Source: Ptiloglossa arizonensis (taxonomy: Eukaryota; Arthropoda; Insecta; Hymenoptera; Colletidae). Taken from it: a stretch of DNA of 64,000 nucleotides. The translations under genes were made by a program, and so were the position numbers. Of the stretch, positions 1 to 12,843 are shown piece after piece. The notes beneath the pieces are model-generated. The model searched no databases. It had not been told where the DNA came from and saw only the letters and a program-made list of their open reading frames with translations. Each line of letters begins with the position of its first letter. Position 1 is the stretch's first letter. The DNA lies in assembly GCF_051014685.1 (NCBI RefSeq), contig NW_027479531.1, positions 1-64,000 on the forward strand. The letters are read 5' to 3'.

Positions 1-3000
1 CGTTATATGTTATACGTTATACGTTACACGTTATACGTTATACGTTATACGTTGTACTTCATAGGTCTTACGTTATACGATATACATTATACGGTATACG
101 TAATGTGTAATACGTTATACGTTATACGTTATATGTTGTACGTTATACGTTATACGTTATACGTTATACGTTATACAATATACGTTATACGTTATACGTT
201 ATACGTTATACGTTATACGTTATACGTTGTACTTTATACGTTATACGTTATACGTTATAGGTTATACGTTATACGTTATACGTCATAGGTTATACGTTAT
301 ACGTTATACGTTATACGTTATACGTTATACGTTATACGTTATACGGTATACATTATACGTTATACGTTATACGTCATAGGTTATACGTTATACGTTATAC
401 GTTATACAATATACGTTATACGATATACGTTATACGTTATACGTTATACGTTATACGTTATACGTTATACGTTATACGTTATACGTTATACGTTATACGT
501 TATACGTTATATGTTATACGTTATACGTTACACGTTATACGTTATACGTTATACGTTATACTTCATAGGTCTTACGTTATACGATATACATTATACGGTA
601 TACGTAATATGTAATACGTTATACGTTATACGTTATACGTTATACTTCATAGGTCTTACGTTATACGATATACATTATACGGTATACGTAATATGTAATA
701 CGTTATACGTTATACGTTATATGTTGTACGTTATACGTTATACGTTATACGTTATACGTTATACAATATACGTTATACGTTATACGTTATACGTTATACG
801 TTATACGTTATACGTTATACGTTAAACGTTATACGTTATACGTCATAGGTTATACGTTATAAGTTATACGTTATACGGTATACGTAATATGTAATACGTT
901 AGACGTAATACGTTATACGTTATACGTTATACGTTATACGTTATATGTTATACGTTATACGTTATACGTTATACGTTATACGTTGTACTTTATACGTTAT
1001 ACGTTATACGTTATACGTTATACGTATAGATTATACGTTATACGTTATACGTTATACGTTATACGTTATACGTTATACGTTATACGTTATACGTTATACG
1101 TTATACGTTATACGTTATACGTTATACGTTATACGTTATACGTTATACGTTATACGTTATACGTTATACGTTATACGTTATACGTTATACGTTATACGTT
1201 ATACGTTATACGTTATACGTTATACGTTATACGTTATACGTTATACGTTATACGTTATACGTTATACGTTATACGTTATACGTTATACGTTATACGTCAT
1301 AGGTTATACGTTATAAGTTATACGTTATACGGTATACGTAATATGTAATACGTTAGACGTTATACGTTATACGTTATACGTTATACGTTATACGTTATAT
1401 GTTATACGTTATACGTTACACGTTATACGTTATACGTTATACGTTATACTTCATAGGTCTTACGTTATACGATATACATTATACGGTATACGTAATATGT
1501 AATACGTTATACGTTATACGTTATATGTTGTACGTTATACGTTATACGTTATACGTTATATGTTATACAATATACGTTATACGTTATACGTTATACGTTA
1601 TACGTTATACGTTATACGTTATACGTTATACGTTATACGTTATACGTTATACGTTATACGTTATACGTTATACGTTATACGTTATACGTTATACGTTATA
1701 CGTTATACGTTATACGTTATACGTCATAGGTTATACGTTATAAGTTATACGTTATACGGTATACGTAATATGTAATACGTTAGACGTTATACGTTATACG
1801 TTATACGTTATACGTTATACGTTATACGTTATACGTTATACGTTATACGTTATACGTTATACGTTATACGTTATACGTTATACGTTATACGTTATCCGTT
1901 ATACGTTATGCGTTATACGTTATACGTTATACGTTATACGTTATACGTTATACGTTATACGTTATACGTTATACGTTATACGTTATACGTTATCCGTTAT
2001 ACGTTATGCGTTATACGTTATACGTTATACGTTATACGTTATACGTTATACGTTATACGTTATACGTTATACGTTATACGTTATACGTTATACGTTATAC
2101 GTTATACGTCATAGGTTATACGTTATAAGTTATACGTTATACGGTATACGTAATATGTAATACGTTAGACGTTATACGTTATACGTTATACGTTATACGT
2201 TATACGTTATATGTTATACGTTATACGTTACACGTTATACGTTATACGTTATACGTTGTACGTCATAGGTCTTACGTTATACGATATACATTATACGGTA
2301 TACGTAATATGTAATACGTTAGACGTTATACGTTATACGTTATACGTTATACGTTATACGTTATACGTTGTACTTTATAGGTTATACGTTATACGTTATA
2401 CGTTATACGTTATACGTTATACGTTATACGTTGTACTTTATAGGTTATACGTTATACGTTATACGTTATACGTCATAGGTTATACGTTATACGTTATACG
2501 TTATACGTTGTACGTTACACGTAATACGTCATACGTTATACGTTATACGTTATACGTTATACGTTATACGTTATACGTTGTACTTTATAGGTTATACGTT
2601 ATACGTTATACGTTATACGTTATACGTTATACGTTATACGTTATACGTCATACGTTATACGTTATACGTTATACGTTATACGTTATACGTTATACGTTAT
2701 ACGTTATACGTTATACGTTATCCGTTATACGTTATGCGTTATACGTTATACGTTATACGTTATACGTTATACGTTATACGTTATACGTTATACGTTATAC
2801 GTTATACGTTATACGTAATACGTTATACGTTATACGTTATACGTTATACGTTATACGTTATACGTTATACGTTATACGTTATACGTTATACGTTATACGG
2901 TATACGTAATATGTAATACGTTAGACGTTATACGTTATACGTTATACGTTATACGTTATACGTTATATGTTATACGTTATACGTTACACGTTATACGTTA

Positions 3001-5333
3001 TACGTTATACGTTATACGTTATACGTTATACGTTATACGTTATACGTTATACCTTATACGTTATACGTTATACGTTATACGTTATACGTCATACGTTATA
3101 CGTTATACGTTATACTTCATAGGTCTTACGTTATACGATATACATTATACGGTATACGTAATATGTAATACGTTATACGTTATACGTTATATGTTGTACG
3201 TTATACGTTATACGTTATACGTTATATGTTATACAATATACGTTATACGTTATACGTTATACGTTATACGTTATACGTTATACGTTATACGTTATACGTT
3301 ATACGTTATACGTTATACGTTATACGTTATACGTTATACGTTATACGTTATACGTCATAGGTTATACGTTATACGTTATACGTTATACGTTGTACGTTAC
3401 ACGTAATACGTCATACGTTATACGTTATACGTTATACGTTATACGTTATACGTTATACGTTATACGTTGTACTTTATAGGTTATACGTTATACGTTATAC
3501 GTTATACGTTATACGTTATACGTTATACGTTATACGTTATACGTTATACGTTATACGTTATACGTTATACGTTATACGTTATACGTTATACGTTATACGT
3601 TATACGTTATACGTTATACGTTATACCTTATACGTTATACGTTATACGTTATACGTTATACGTCATACGTTATACGTTATACGTTATACTTCATAGGTCT
3701 TACGTTATACGATATACATTATACGGTATACGTAATATGTAATACGTTATACGTTATACGTTATATGTTGTACGTTATACGTTATACGTTATACGTTATA
3801 TGTTATACAATATACGTTATACGTTATACGTTATACGTTATACGTTATACGTTATACGTTATACGTTATACGTTATACGTTATACGTTATACGTTATACG
3901 TTATACGTTATACGTTATACGTTATACGTTATACGTTATACGTTATACGTTATACGTTATACGTCATAGGTTATACGTTATAAGTTATACGTTATACGGT
4001 ATACGTAATATGTAATACGTTAGACGTTATACGTTATACGTTATACGTTATACGTTATACGTTATATGTTATACGTTATACGTTACACGTTATACGTTAT
4101 ACGTTATACGTTATACTTCATAGGTCTTACGTTATACGATATACATTATACGGTATACGTAATATGTAATACGTTATACGTTATACGTTATATGTTGTAC
4201 GTTATACGTTATACGTTATACGTTATATGTTATACAATATACGTTATACGTTATACGTTATACGTTATACGTTATACGTTATACGTTATACGTTATACGT
4301 TATACGTTATACGTTATACGTTATACGTTATACGTTATACGTTATACGTTATACGTTATACGTTATACGTTATACGTTATACGTTATACGTTATACGTTA
4401 TACGTTATACGTTATACGTTATACGTTATACGTTATACGTTATCCGTTATACGTTATGCGTTATACGTTATACGTTATACGTTATACGTTATACGTTATA
4501 CGTTATACGTTATACGTTATACGTTATACGTTATACGTTATACGTTATACGTTATACGTTATACGTTATACGTTATACGTTATACGTTATATGTTATACG
4601 TTATACGTTACACGTTATACGTTATACGTTATACGTTATACTTCATAGGTCTTACGTTATACGATATACATTATACGGTATACGTAATGTGTAATACGTT
4701 ATACGTTATACGTTATACGTTATAGGTTATACGTTATACGTTATACGTCATAGGTTATACGTTATACGTTATACGTTATACGTTATACGTTATACGTTAT
4801 ACGTTATACGGTATACATTATACGTTATACGTTATACGTCATAGGTTATACGTTATACGTTATACGTTATACAATATACGTTATACGATATACGTTATAC
4901 GTTATACGTTATACGTTATACGTTATACGTTATACGTTATACGTTAAACGTTATACGTTATACGTCATAGGTTATACGTTATAAGTTATACGTTATACGG
5001 TATACGTAATATGTAATACGTTAGACGTTATACGTTATACGTTATACGTTATACGTTATACGTTATATGTTATACGTTATACGTTACACGTTATACGTTA
5101 TACGTTATACGTTATACTTCATAGGTCTTACGTTATACGATATACATTATACGGTATACGTAATATGTAATACGTTATACGTTATACGTTATATGTTGTA
5201 CGTTATACGTTATACGTTATACGTTATACGTTATACAATATACGTTATACGTTATACGTTATACGTTATACGTTATACGTTATACGTTATACGTTATACG
5301 TTATACGTTATACGTTATACGTCATAGGTTATA
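1..5333 (+). repeat. CGTTATA heptamer satellite, cassette-A-rich block
   Basis: Head-to-tail CGTTATA monomers fill this stretch with no unique sequence. Single-base variants are not random: they travel together as cassette A, about 56 bp reading CTTCATA, GGTCTTA, CGTTATA, CGATATA, CATTATA, CGGTATA, CGTAATA, TGTAATA. Good copies lie at about 1449-1504 and 3115-3170, with others near 50, 560, 645, 2265, 3690, 4116, 4640 and 5117. A companion string (CGTCATA GGTTATA CGTTATA AGTTATA ... CGGTATA CGTAATA TGTAATA CGTTAGA) recurs between them. The longest near-pure run is about 1030-1290. Plus-strand open frames here are only the periodic YTLYVIR translation. No gene, promoter or RNA is visible. Confidence 0.97.
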
Positions 5334-7420
5334 CGTTATACGTTATACGTTATACGTTGTACGTTACACGTAATACGTCATATAGTACGTTATACGTTAT
5401 ACGTTATACGTTATACGTTATACGTTATACGTTATACGTTATACGTTGTACTTTATAGGTTATACGTTATACGTTATACGTTATACGTTGTACGTTATAC
5501 AATATACGTTATACGTTATACGTTATACGTTATACGTTATACGTCATAGGTTATACGTTATACGTTATACGTTATACAATATACGTTATACGTTATACGT
5601 CATACGTTATACGTTATACGTTATACGTTATACAATATACGTTATACGTTATACGTTATACGTTATACGTTATACGGTATACGTTATACGTTATACGTTA
5701 TACGTCATAGGTTATACGTTATACGTTATACGTTATACAATATACGTTATACGTTATACGTTATACGTTATACGTTATACGTTATACGTTATACGTTATA
5801 CGTTATACGTTGTACGTTATACGTCATAGGTTATACGTTATACGTTATACGTTATACGTTGTACGTTACACGTAATACGTCATATAGTACGTTATACGTT
5901 ATACGTTATACGTTATACGTTATACGTTATACGTTATACGTTATACGTTGTACTTTATAGGTTATACGTTATACGTTATACGTTATACGTTATACGTTAT
6001 ACGTTATACGTTATACGTTATACGTTATACGTTATACGTTATACGTTATACGTTATACGTTATACGTTATACGTTATACGTTATACGTTATACGTTATAC
6101 GTTCTACGTTATACGTTATACGTTATACGTTATACGTTATACGTTATACGTTATACGTTATACGTTATGCGTTATACGTTATACGTTATACGTTATACGT
6201 TATACGTTATACGTTAAACGTTATTCGTTATACGTCATAGGTTATACGTTATAAGTTATACGTTATACGTTATACGTAATATGTAATACGTTAGACGTTA
6301 TACGTTATACGTTATACGTTATACGTTATACGTTATACGTTATATGTTATACTTTATACGTTACACGTTATACGTTATACGTTATACGTTATACGTTACA
6401 CGTTATACGTTATACGTTATACGTTATATAATACGTTATACGTTATACGTTATATAATACGTTATACGTTATACGTTATACTTCATAGGTCTTACGTTAT
6501 ACGATATACATTATACGGTATACGTAATATGTAATACGTTATACGTTATACGTTATATGTTGTACGTTATACGTTATACGTTATACGTTATACGTTATAC
6601 GTTATACGTTATACGTTATACGTTATACGTTAGACGTTATACGTTATACGTTATACGTTATACGTTATACGTTATACGTTACACGTTATACGTTATACGT
6701 TATACGTTATACGTTATACGTTATACGTTATACGTTATATGTTGTACGTTATACGTTATACGTTATACGTTATACGTTATACAATATACGTTATACGTTA
6801 TACGTTATACGTTATACGTTGTACTTTATACGTTATACGTTATACGTTATAGGTTATACGTTATACGTTATACGTATAGATTATACGTTATACGTTATAC
6901 GTTATACGTTATACGTTATACGGTATACGTTATACGTTATACGTTATACGTCATAGGTTATACGTTATACGTTATACGTTATACAATGTACGTTAAACGT
7001 TATACGTTATACGTTAAACGTTATACGTTATACGTTATACGTTATACGTTATACGTTATACGTTATACGTTATACGTCATAGGTTATACGTTATACGTTA
7101 TACGTTATACGTTGTACGTTACACGTAATACGTCATACGTTATACGTTATACGTTATACGTTATACGTTATACGTTATACGTTATACGTTATACGTTATA
7201 CGTTATACGTTATACGTTATACTTTATAGGTTATACGTTATACGTTATACGTTATACGTTATACGTTATACGTTATACGTTATACGTTATACGTTATACG
7301 TTATACGTTATACGTTATACGTTATACGTTATACGTTATACGTTATACGTTATACGTTATACGTTATACGTTATACGTTATACGTTATACGTTATACGTT
7401 ATACGTAATGCGTTATACGT
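5334..7420 (+). repeat. Variant-rich heptamer block, paralogous to about 37.1-38.7 kb and 42.1-43.7 kb
   Basis: The satellite continues, but with monomers that break the 7-bp phase. CGTCATATAGTA (12 bp, near 5377 and 5879), CGTTATATAATA (12 bp, near 6423 and 6452) and CGTATAGATTATA (13 bp, near 6872) each lose one or two bases. The same irregular monomers occur in the same order near 37172 to 38670 and again near 42161 to 43670, so the three blocks are copies of one ancestral segment. No unique sequence, gene or RNA is seen. Confidence 0.93.
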
Positions 7421-10400
7421 TATAAGTTATACGTTATACGTTATACGTCATAGGTTATACGTTATACATTATACGTTATACGTTATACGTTATACGTTAT
7501 ACGTTATACGTTATACGTCATACGTTATACGTCATACGTTATACGTCATACGTTATACGTTATACGTTATACGTTATACGTTATACGTTATACGTTATAC
7601 GTTATACGTTATACGTTATACGTTATACGTTATACGTTATACGTTATACGTTATACGTTATACGTTATACGTTATACGTTATACGTTATACGTTATACGT
7701 TATACGTTATACGTTATACGTTATACGTTATACGTTATACGTTATACGTTATACGTTACACGTTATACGTTATACGTTATACGTTATACGTTATACGTTA
7801 TACGTTATACGTTATACGTTATACGTTAAACGTTATACGTTATACGTTATACGTTATACGTTAAACGTTATACGCTATACGTTATACGTTATACGTTATA
7901 CGTTATACGTTATACGTTATACGTTATACGTTATACGTTATACGTTATACGTTATACGTTATACGTTATACGTTATACGTTATACGTTATACGCTATACG
8001 TTATACGTTATACGTTATACGTTATACGTTATGCGGTATACGTTATACGTTATACGTGTTACGTCATCCGTTATACGTTATACGTTATACGTTATACGTA
8101 ATGCGTTATCCGTTATACGTTATACGTTATCCGTTATACGTTATACGTTATACGTTACACGTTATACGTTATACGTTATACGTTATACGTTATACGTTAT
8201 ACGTTATACGTTATACGTTATACGTTATACGTTATACGTTATACGTTATACGTTATACGTTATACGTTATACGTTATACGTTATACGTTATACGTTATAC
8301 GTTATACGTTATACGTTATACGTTATACGCTATACGTTATACGTTATACGTTATACGTTATACGTTATACGTTATACGTTATACGTTATACGTTATACGT
8401 TATACGTTATACGTTATACGTTATACGTCATACGTTATACGTTATACGTTATACGTTATACGTTATACGTTATACGTTATACGTTATACGTTATACGTTA
8501 TCCGTTATACGTTATGCGTTATACGTTATACGTTATACGTTATACGTTATACGTTATACGTTATACGTTATACGTTATACGTTATACGTTATACGTAATA
8601 CGTTATACGTTATACGTTATACGTTATACGTTATACGTTATACGTTATACGTTATACGTTATACGTTATACGTTATACGTTATACGTTATACGTTATACG
8701 TTATACGTTATACGTTATACGTTATACGTTATACGTTATACCTTATACGTTATACGTTATACGTTATACGTTATACGTCATACGTTATACGTTATACGTT
8801 ATACGTTATACGTTATACGTTATACGTTATACGTTATACGTTATACGTTATACGTTATACGTTATACGTTATACGTTATACGTTATACGTTATACGTTAT
8901 ACGTTATACGTTATACGTCATAGGTTATACGTTATACGTTATACGTTATACGTTGTACGTTACACGTAATACGTCATACGTTATACGTTATACGTTATAC
9001 GTTATACGTTATACGTTATACGTTATACGTTGTACTTTATAGGTTATACGTTATACGTTATACGTTATACGTTATACGTTATACGTTATACGTTATACGT
9101 TATACGTTATACGTTATACGTTATACGTTATACGTTGAACGTTATACGTTATACGTCATAGGTTATACGTTATAAGTTATACGTTATACGGTATACGTAA
9201 TATGTAATACGTTAGACGTTATACGTTATACGTTATACGTTATACGTTATACGTTAAACGTTATACGTTATACGTCATAGGTTATACGTTATAAGTTATA
9301 CGTTATACGGTATACGTAATATGTAATACGTTAGACGTTATACGTTATACGTTATACGTTATACGTTATACGTTATACGTTATACGTTATACGTTATACG
9401 TTATACGTTATACGTTATACGTCATACGTTATACGTTATACGTTATACGTTATACGTTATACGTTATACGTTATACGTTATACGTTATACGTCATAGGTT
9501 ATACGTTATACGTTATACGTTATACGTTGTACGTTACACGTAATACGTCATACGTTATACGTTATACGTTATACGTTATACGTTATACGTTATACGTTAT
9601 ACGTTATACGTTATACGTTATACGTTATACGTTATACGTTATACGTTATACGTTATACGTTATACGTTATACGTTATACGTTATACGTTATACGTTATAC
9701 GTTATACGTTATACGTTATACGTCATACGTTATACGTTATACGTTATACGTTATACGTTATACGTTATACGTTATACGTCATAGGTTATACGTTATACGT
9801 TATACGTTATACGTTGTACGTTACACGTAATACGTCATACGTTATACGTTATACGTTATACGTTATACGTTATACGTTATACGTTATACGTTATACGTTA
9901 TACGTTATACGTTATACGTTATACTTTATAGGTTATACGTTATACGTTATACGTTATACGTTATACGTTATACGTTATACGTTATACGTTATACGTTATA
10001 CGTTATACGTTATACGTTATACGTTATACGTTATACGTTATACGTTATACGTTATACGTTATACGTTATACGTTATACGTTATACGTTATACGTTATACG
10101 TTATACGTAATGCGTTATACGTTATAAGTTATACGTTATACGTTATACGTTATACGTTATACGTCATAGGTTATACGTTATACGTTATACGTTATACGTT
10201 GTACGTTACACGTAATACGTCATACGTTATACGTTATACGTTATACGTTATACGTTATACGTTATACGTTATACGTTATACGTTATACGTTATACGTTAT
10301 ACGTTATACTTTATAGGTTATACGTTATACGTTATACGTTATACGTTATACGTTATACGTTATACGTTATACGTTATACGTTATACGTTATACGTTATAC

Positions 10401-11920
10401 GTTATAGGTTATACGTTATACGTTATACGTTATACGTTATACGTTATACGTTATACGTTATAGGTTATACGTTATACGTTATACGTATAGATTATACGTT
10501 ATACGTTATACGTTATACGTTATACGTTATACGGTATACGTTATACGTTATACGTTATACGTCATAGGTTATACGTTATACGTTATACGTTATACAATGT
10601 ACGTTAAACGTTATACGTTATACGTTATACGTTATACGATATACGTTATACGTTATACGTTATACGTTATACGTTATACGTTATACGTTATACGTCATAG
10701 GTTATACGTTATACGTTATACGTTATACGATATACGTTATACGTTATACGTTATACGTTATACGTTATACGTTATACGTTATACGTTATACGTTATACGT
10801 TATACGTTGTACTTTATACGTTATACGTTATACGTTATACGTTATACGTTATACGTTATGCGGTATACGTTATACGTTATACGTGTTACGTCATCCGTTA
10901 TACGTTATACGTTATACGTTAAACGTAATGCGTTATCCGTTATACGTTATACGTTATCCGTTATACGTTGTACGTTATACGTTACACGTTATACGTTATA
11001 CGTTATACGTTATACGTTATACGTTATACGGTATACGTAATATGTAATACGTTAGACGTTATACGTTATACGTTATACGTTATACGTTGTACGTTATATG
11101 TTATACGTTATACGTTATACGTTATACGTTATACGTTGTACTTTATACGTTATACGTTATACGTTATAGGTTATACGTTATACGTTATACGTATAGATTA
11201 TACGTTATACGTTATACGTTATACGTTATACGTTATACGGTATACGTTATACGTTATACGTTATACGTCATAGGTTATACGTTATACGTTATACGTTATA
11301 CAATGTACGTTAAACGTTATACGTTATACGTTAAACGTTATACGTTATACGTTATACGTTATACGTTATACGTTATACGTTATACGTTATACGTCATAGG
11401 TTATACGTTATACGTTATACGTTATACGTTGTACGTTACACGTAATACGTCATACGTTATACGTTATACGTTATACGTTATACGTTATACGTTATACGTT
11501 ATACGTTATACGTTATACGTTATACGTTATACGTTATACTTTATAGGTTATACGTTATACGTTATACGTTATACGTTATACGTTATACGTTATACGTTAT
11601 ACGTTATACGTTATACGTTATACGTTATACGTTATAGGTTATACGTTATACGTTATACGTTATACGTTATACGTTATACGTTATACGTTATACGTTATAC
11701 GTTATACGTTATACGTTATGCGTTATACGTTATAAGTTATACGTTATACGTTATACGTCATAGGTTATACGTTATACATTATACGTTATACGTTATACGT
11801 TATACGTTATACGTTATACGTTATACGTTATACGTTATACGTTATACGTTATACGTCATACGTTATACGTTATACGTTATACGTTATACGTTATACGTTA
11901 TACGTTATACGTTATACGTT
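7421..11920 (+). repeat. CGTTATA satellite left of the retrozyme
   Basis: The heptamer array runs uninterrupted to the left edge of the retrozyme. It holds early isolated copies of cassette B (GTGTTACGTCATCCG near 8057 and 10882). About 7440-9050 matches the variant order of about 14130-15730. Variants at 9527-10110 recur at 13533-14116 (offset 4006). From about 11087 the order equals that at 18117 onwards (offset 7030; checked at the irregular CGTATAGATTATA monomer, 11190 against 18220, and at the CGTCATA monomer near 11854 against 18884). No gene is seen. Confidence 0.95.
11917..11920. repeat. Left target-site duplication of the retrozyme (CGTT)
   Basis: CGTT directly precedes the element, and CGTT directly follows it at 12936-12939. 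The flanking satellite makes a 4-bp match likely in one phase in seven by chance alone. Support comes from the empty paralogue at about 18950: the satellite on the two sides of the element is displaced by 1019 bp, which equals 1015 bp of element plus 4 bp of duplication. A 5-bp duplication (ACGTT) with a 1014-bp element gives the same total. Confidence 0.75.
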
Positions 11921-11984
11921 TTTGGCGGCGCTAAATTAAAGTATGTGAGGAAGGAGAGAACGGAGATATAAGGAAGTGGGGATA

Positions 11985-12053
11985 AGCGTTTCATCCCGGG
12001 CCTGCTAGTGGACTCGTCAGTAAGGCATCCTAGCAGGCCCTGCCTTATACGCC
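11985..12053 (-). ncRNA. Type III hammerhead self-cleaving ribozyme (3' LTR copy)
   Basis: Read on the minus strand. Stem III is 12053-12049 with 11989-11985 (GGCGU with ACGCU: four canonical pairs and one G-U). The cleavage triplet is GUA, with cleavage expected between 12048 and 12047. Stem I is UAAGGC (12047-12042) with GCCUUA (12026-12021), six perfect pairs. The invariant CUGACGA lies at 12020-12014. Stem II is GUCC (12013-12010) with GGAU (11996-11993), and the invariant GAAA lies at 11992-11989. Stem III is the open end, which makes this type III. All core residues are present. Oddities are a G-U closing pair at 10.1-11.1, where G-C is usual, GUA in place of the commoner GUC, and loops I and II that are complementary over 11 nt. 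This copy would make the 3' end of the monomer RNA. Confidence 0.9.
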
Positions 12054-12081
12054 GGGACATTGGAAGATCGGTAAGAGGTCG

Positions 12082-12089
12082 TATATATA
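12082..12089 (-). promoter_or_regulatory. TATA box in the 3' LTR
   Basis: TATATATA, in an otherwise GC-rich context, starts 41 nt upstream of the hammerhead cleavage site on the minus strand. With an RNA polymerase II start about 30 nt downstream, transcription would begin near 12059, just before stem III. This copy could drive transcription leftwards into the satellite. Confidence 0.6.
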
Positions 12090-12176
12090 GCGATCGGAGC
12101 AGGTACGGGAACTTGCGGGAAACGGTTGGTGGTGAGTTTCCCTCTGGTGGCAAGCGTGGGTAGTGCCGCCACATAA

Positions 12177-12183
12177 CCCCCTT
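12177..12183 (-). promoter_or_regulatory. Polypurine tract (PPT) of the retrozyme
   Basis: AAGGGGG on the minus strand is separated by TTA from the TGTGGCGGC start of the 3' LTR. A purine run just inside the 3' LTR primes plus-strand DNA synthesis in LTR elements. The three-base gap and the short length make it a modest example, but it is the only purine run at this edge. Confidence 0.7.
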
Positions 12184-12670
12184 GCCAGTGGTAAACGATA
12201 CTTTGAAGTTCCGTCCTGATGTCCCAGTGGCGTAGGTATTTGTTCCGTAGTTCGGTTTGTCACAACAGGCACAGGAGGAGGTTGTCCAGAGCGGTGGAAG
12301 AGAAGAATGCTTCTTTTTCGAAGTAAGGCCCAGCTGCTGTCGATTGCGGAATACGCGTGGCGAGCATCGTTTGCTCAAGCCGCGTTTTCGCTTGTTGTCC
12401 GACGTTGATGCGTGCGCGTACCAGTATTTATGAAACGCATCGGTGTGGTCGGTGAATAATGTCGACAAAGCTGCCTGCTGTCCTCCTGGGGTTGATCCTG
12501 ATGGTTAGCCGGGAGTATAGCGTCCGTGTCGTCGCTGGCAGGTTGAGGAGTCAACCCTCGGAGAGGGGGATTAACGAAAATCGGCCTTTACGTTGCGTTC
12601 CTTCCATCGTCTTGTGCTGCACCTGTACTGCTGCTGCGCTGTTGTCCAGAAGGTTGCGTTGGTTCTTAGA

Positions 12671-12681
12671 CGGGGTCACCA
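12671..12681 (-). promoter_or_regulatory. Primer binding site (PBS), complementary to a tRNA 3' end
   Basis: TGGTGACCCCG begins one base inside the 5' LTR. The opening TGG pairs with a tRNA CCA tail. The 11 bases pair with a tRNA ending CGGGGUCACCA, which is how animal tRNA-Trp ends as I remember it; pairing does not continue beyond base 11. It is not the initiator-Met type (TGGTATCAGAGC) usual in plant retrozymes. The host tRNA is not known from this window. Confidence 0.78.
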
Positions 12682-12746
12682 CTTTGGCGGCGCTAAATTA
12701 AAGTATGTGAGGAAGGAGAGAACGGAGATATAAGGAAGTGGGGATA

Positions 12747-12815
12747 AGCGTTTCATCCCGGGCCTGCTAGTGGACTCGTCAGTAAGGCATCCTAGCAGGC
12801 CCTGCCTTATACGCC
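12747..12815 (-). ncRNA. Type III hammerhead self-cleaving ribozyme (5' LTR copy)
   Basis: The sequence equals the 3' LTR copy shifted by 762. Stem III is 12815-12811 with 12751-12747. Cleavage is after the GUA triplet, between 12810 and 12809. Stem I is 12809-12804 with 12788-12783, CUGACGA is at 12782-12776, stem II is 12775-12772 with 12758-12755, and GAAA is at 12754-12751. It lies only about ten bases after the expected transcription start, so the ribozyme would trim a very short leader and make the 5' end of the monomer RNA. Confidence 0.9.
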
Positions 12816-12843
12816 GGGACATTGGAAGATCGGTAAGAGGTCG

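Larger units (their letters stand above)
11921..12173 (-). repeat. 3' LTR of the retrozyme (left copy)
   Basis: This 253-bp direct repeat matches 12683-12935 at every position I compared (offset 762). Its ends are imperfect inverted repeats: plus-strand TTTGGCGGCGCTA at one end and TAGTGCCGCCACA at the other. On the minus strand it opens with TG after the purine tract, as expected for an LTR. It closes with GCCGCCAAA and not the usual CA, so the outer edge is uncertain by one to two bases. It contains a TATA box at 12082-12089 and a hammerhead at 11985-12053. Confidence 0.92.
12174..12682 (-). other. Internal non-coding region of the retrozyme
   Basis: This is 509 bp between the LTRs. It holds the PBS at its 5' end and the PPT at its 3' end. 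Between them I recognise no gag zinc knuckle, protease, reverse transcriptase or integrase motif. The minus strand has a frame free of stops from just after a TAA near 12505 through the left LTR, but no ATG until 12174, at the PPT/LTR junction. The plus strand has an 80-codon frame (12459-12701) antisense to the element. I treat both as fortuitous. Retrozymes are described as non-coding. Confidence 0.75.
12048..12809 (-). ncRNA. Predicted 762-nt retrozyme monomer / circular RNA
   Basis: Cleavage at the two hammerheads (12810|12809 and 12048|12047) would release a 762-nt RNA, 12809 down to 12048, with 5'-OH and 2',3'-cyclic phosphate ends. Known retrozyme transcripts of this kind are circularised by host tRNA ligase. 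The RNA would contain the PBS, the whole internal region, the PPT, and the U3 part of the left LTR with its TATA box. The size lies within the 600-1000 nt range I recall for plant retrozymes. Expression is not shown by the sequence. Confidence 0.7.

Noticed and set aside
6423..6470. TATA-like strings (TTATATAATACG) as promoters in the satellite
   Set aside because: These are phase-breaking monomers of the repeat with no gene or unique sequence downstream.
12045..12272. A 75-codon minus-strand frame across the PPT and left LTR
   Set aside because: It overlaps the PPT, TATA box and ribozyme in a second frame and resembles no known protein. Chance frame.
11905..12468. A 187-codon minus-strand frame over the retrozyme internal region and left LTR as a protein gene
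   Set aside because: It starts at TTG, has no ATG until 12174, runs through the ribozyme and PPT, ends in satellite sequence, and shows no recognisable domain. Mentioned only as a low-interest finding.
12459..12701. An 80-codon plus-strand ATG frame in the island
   Set aside because: Antisense to the element, ends inside the right LTR, no recognisable motif, no promoter on that strand.
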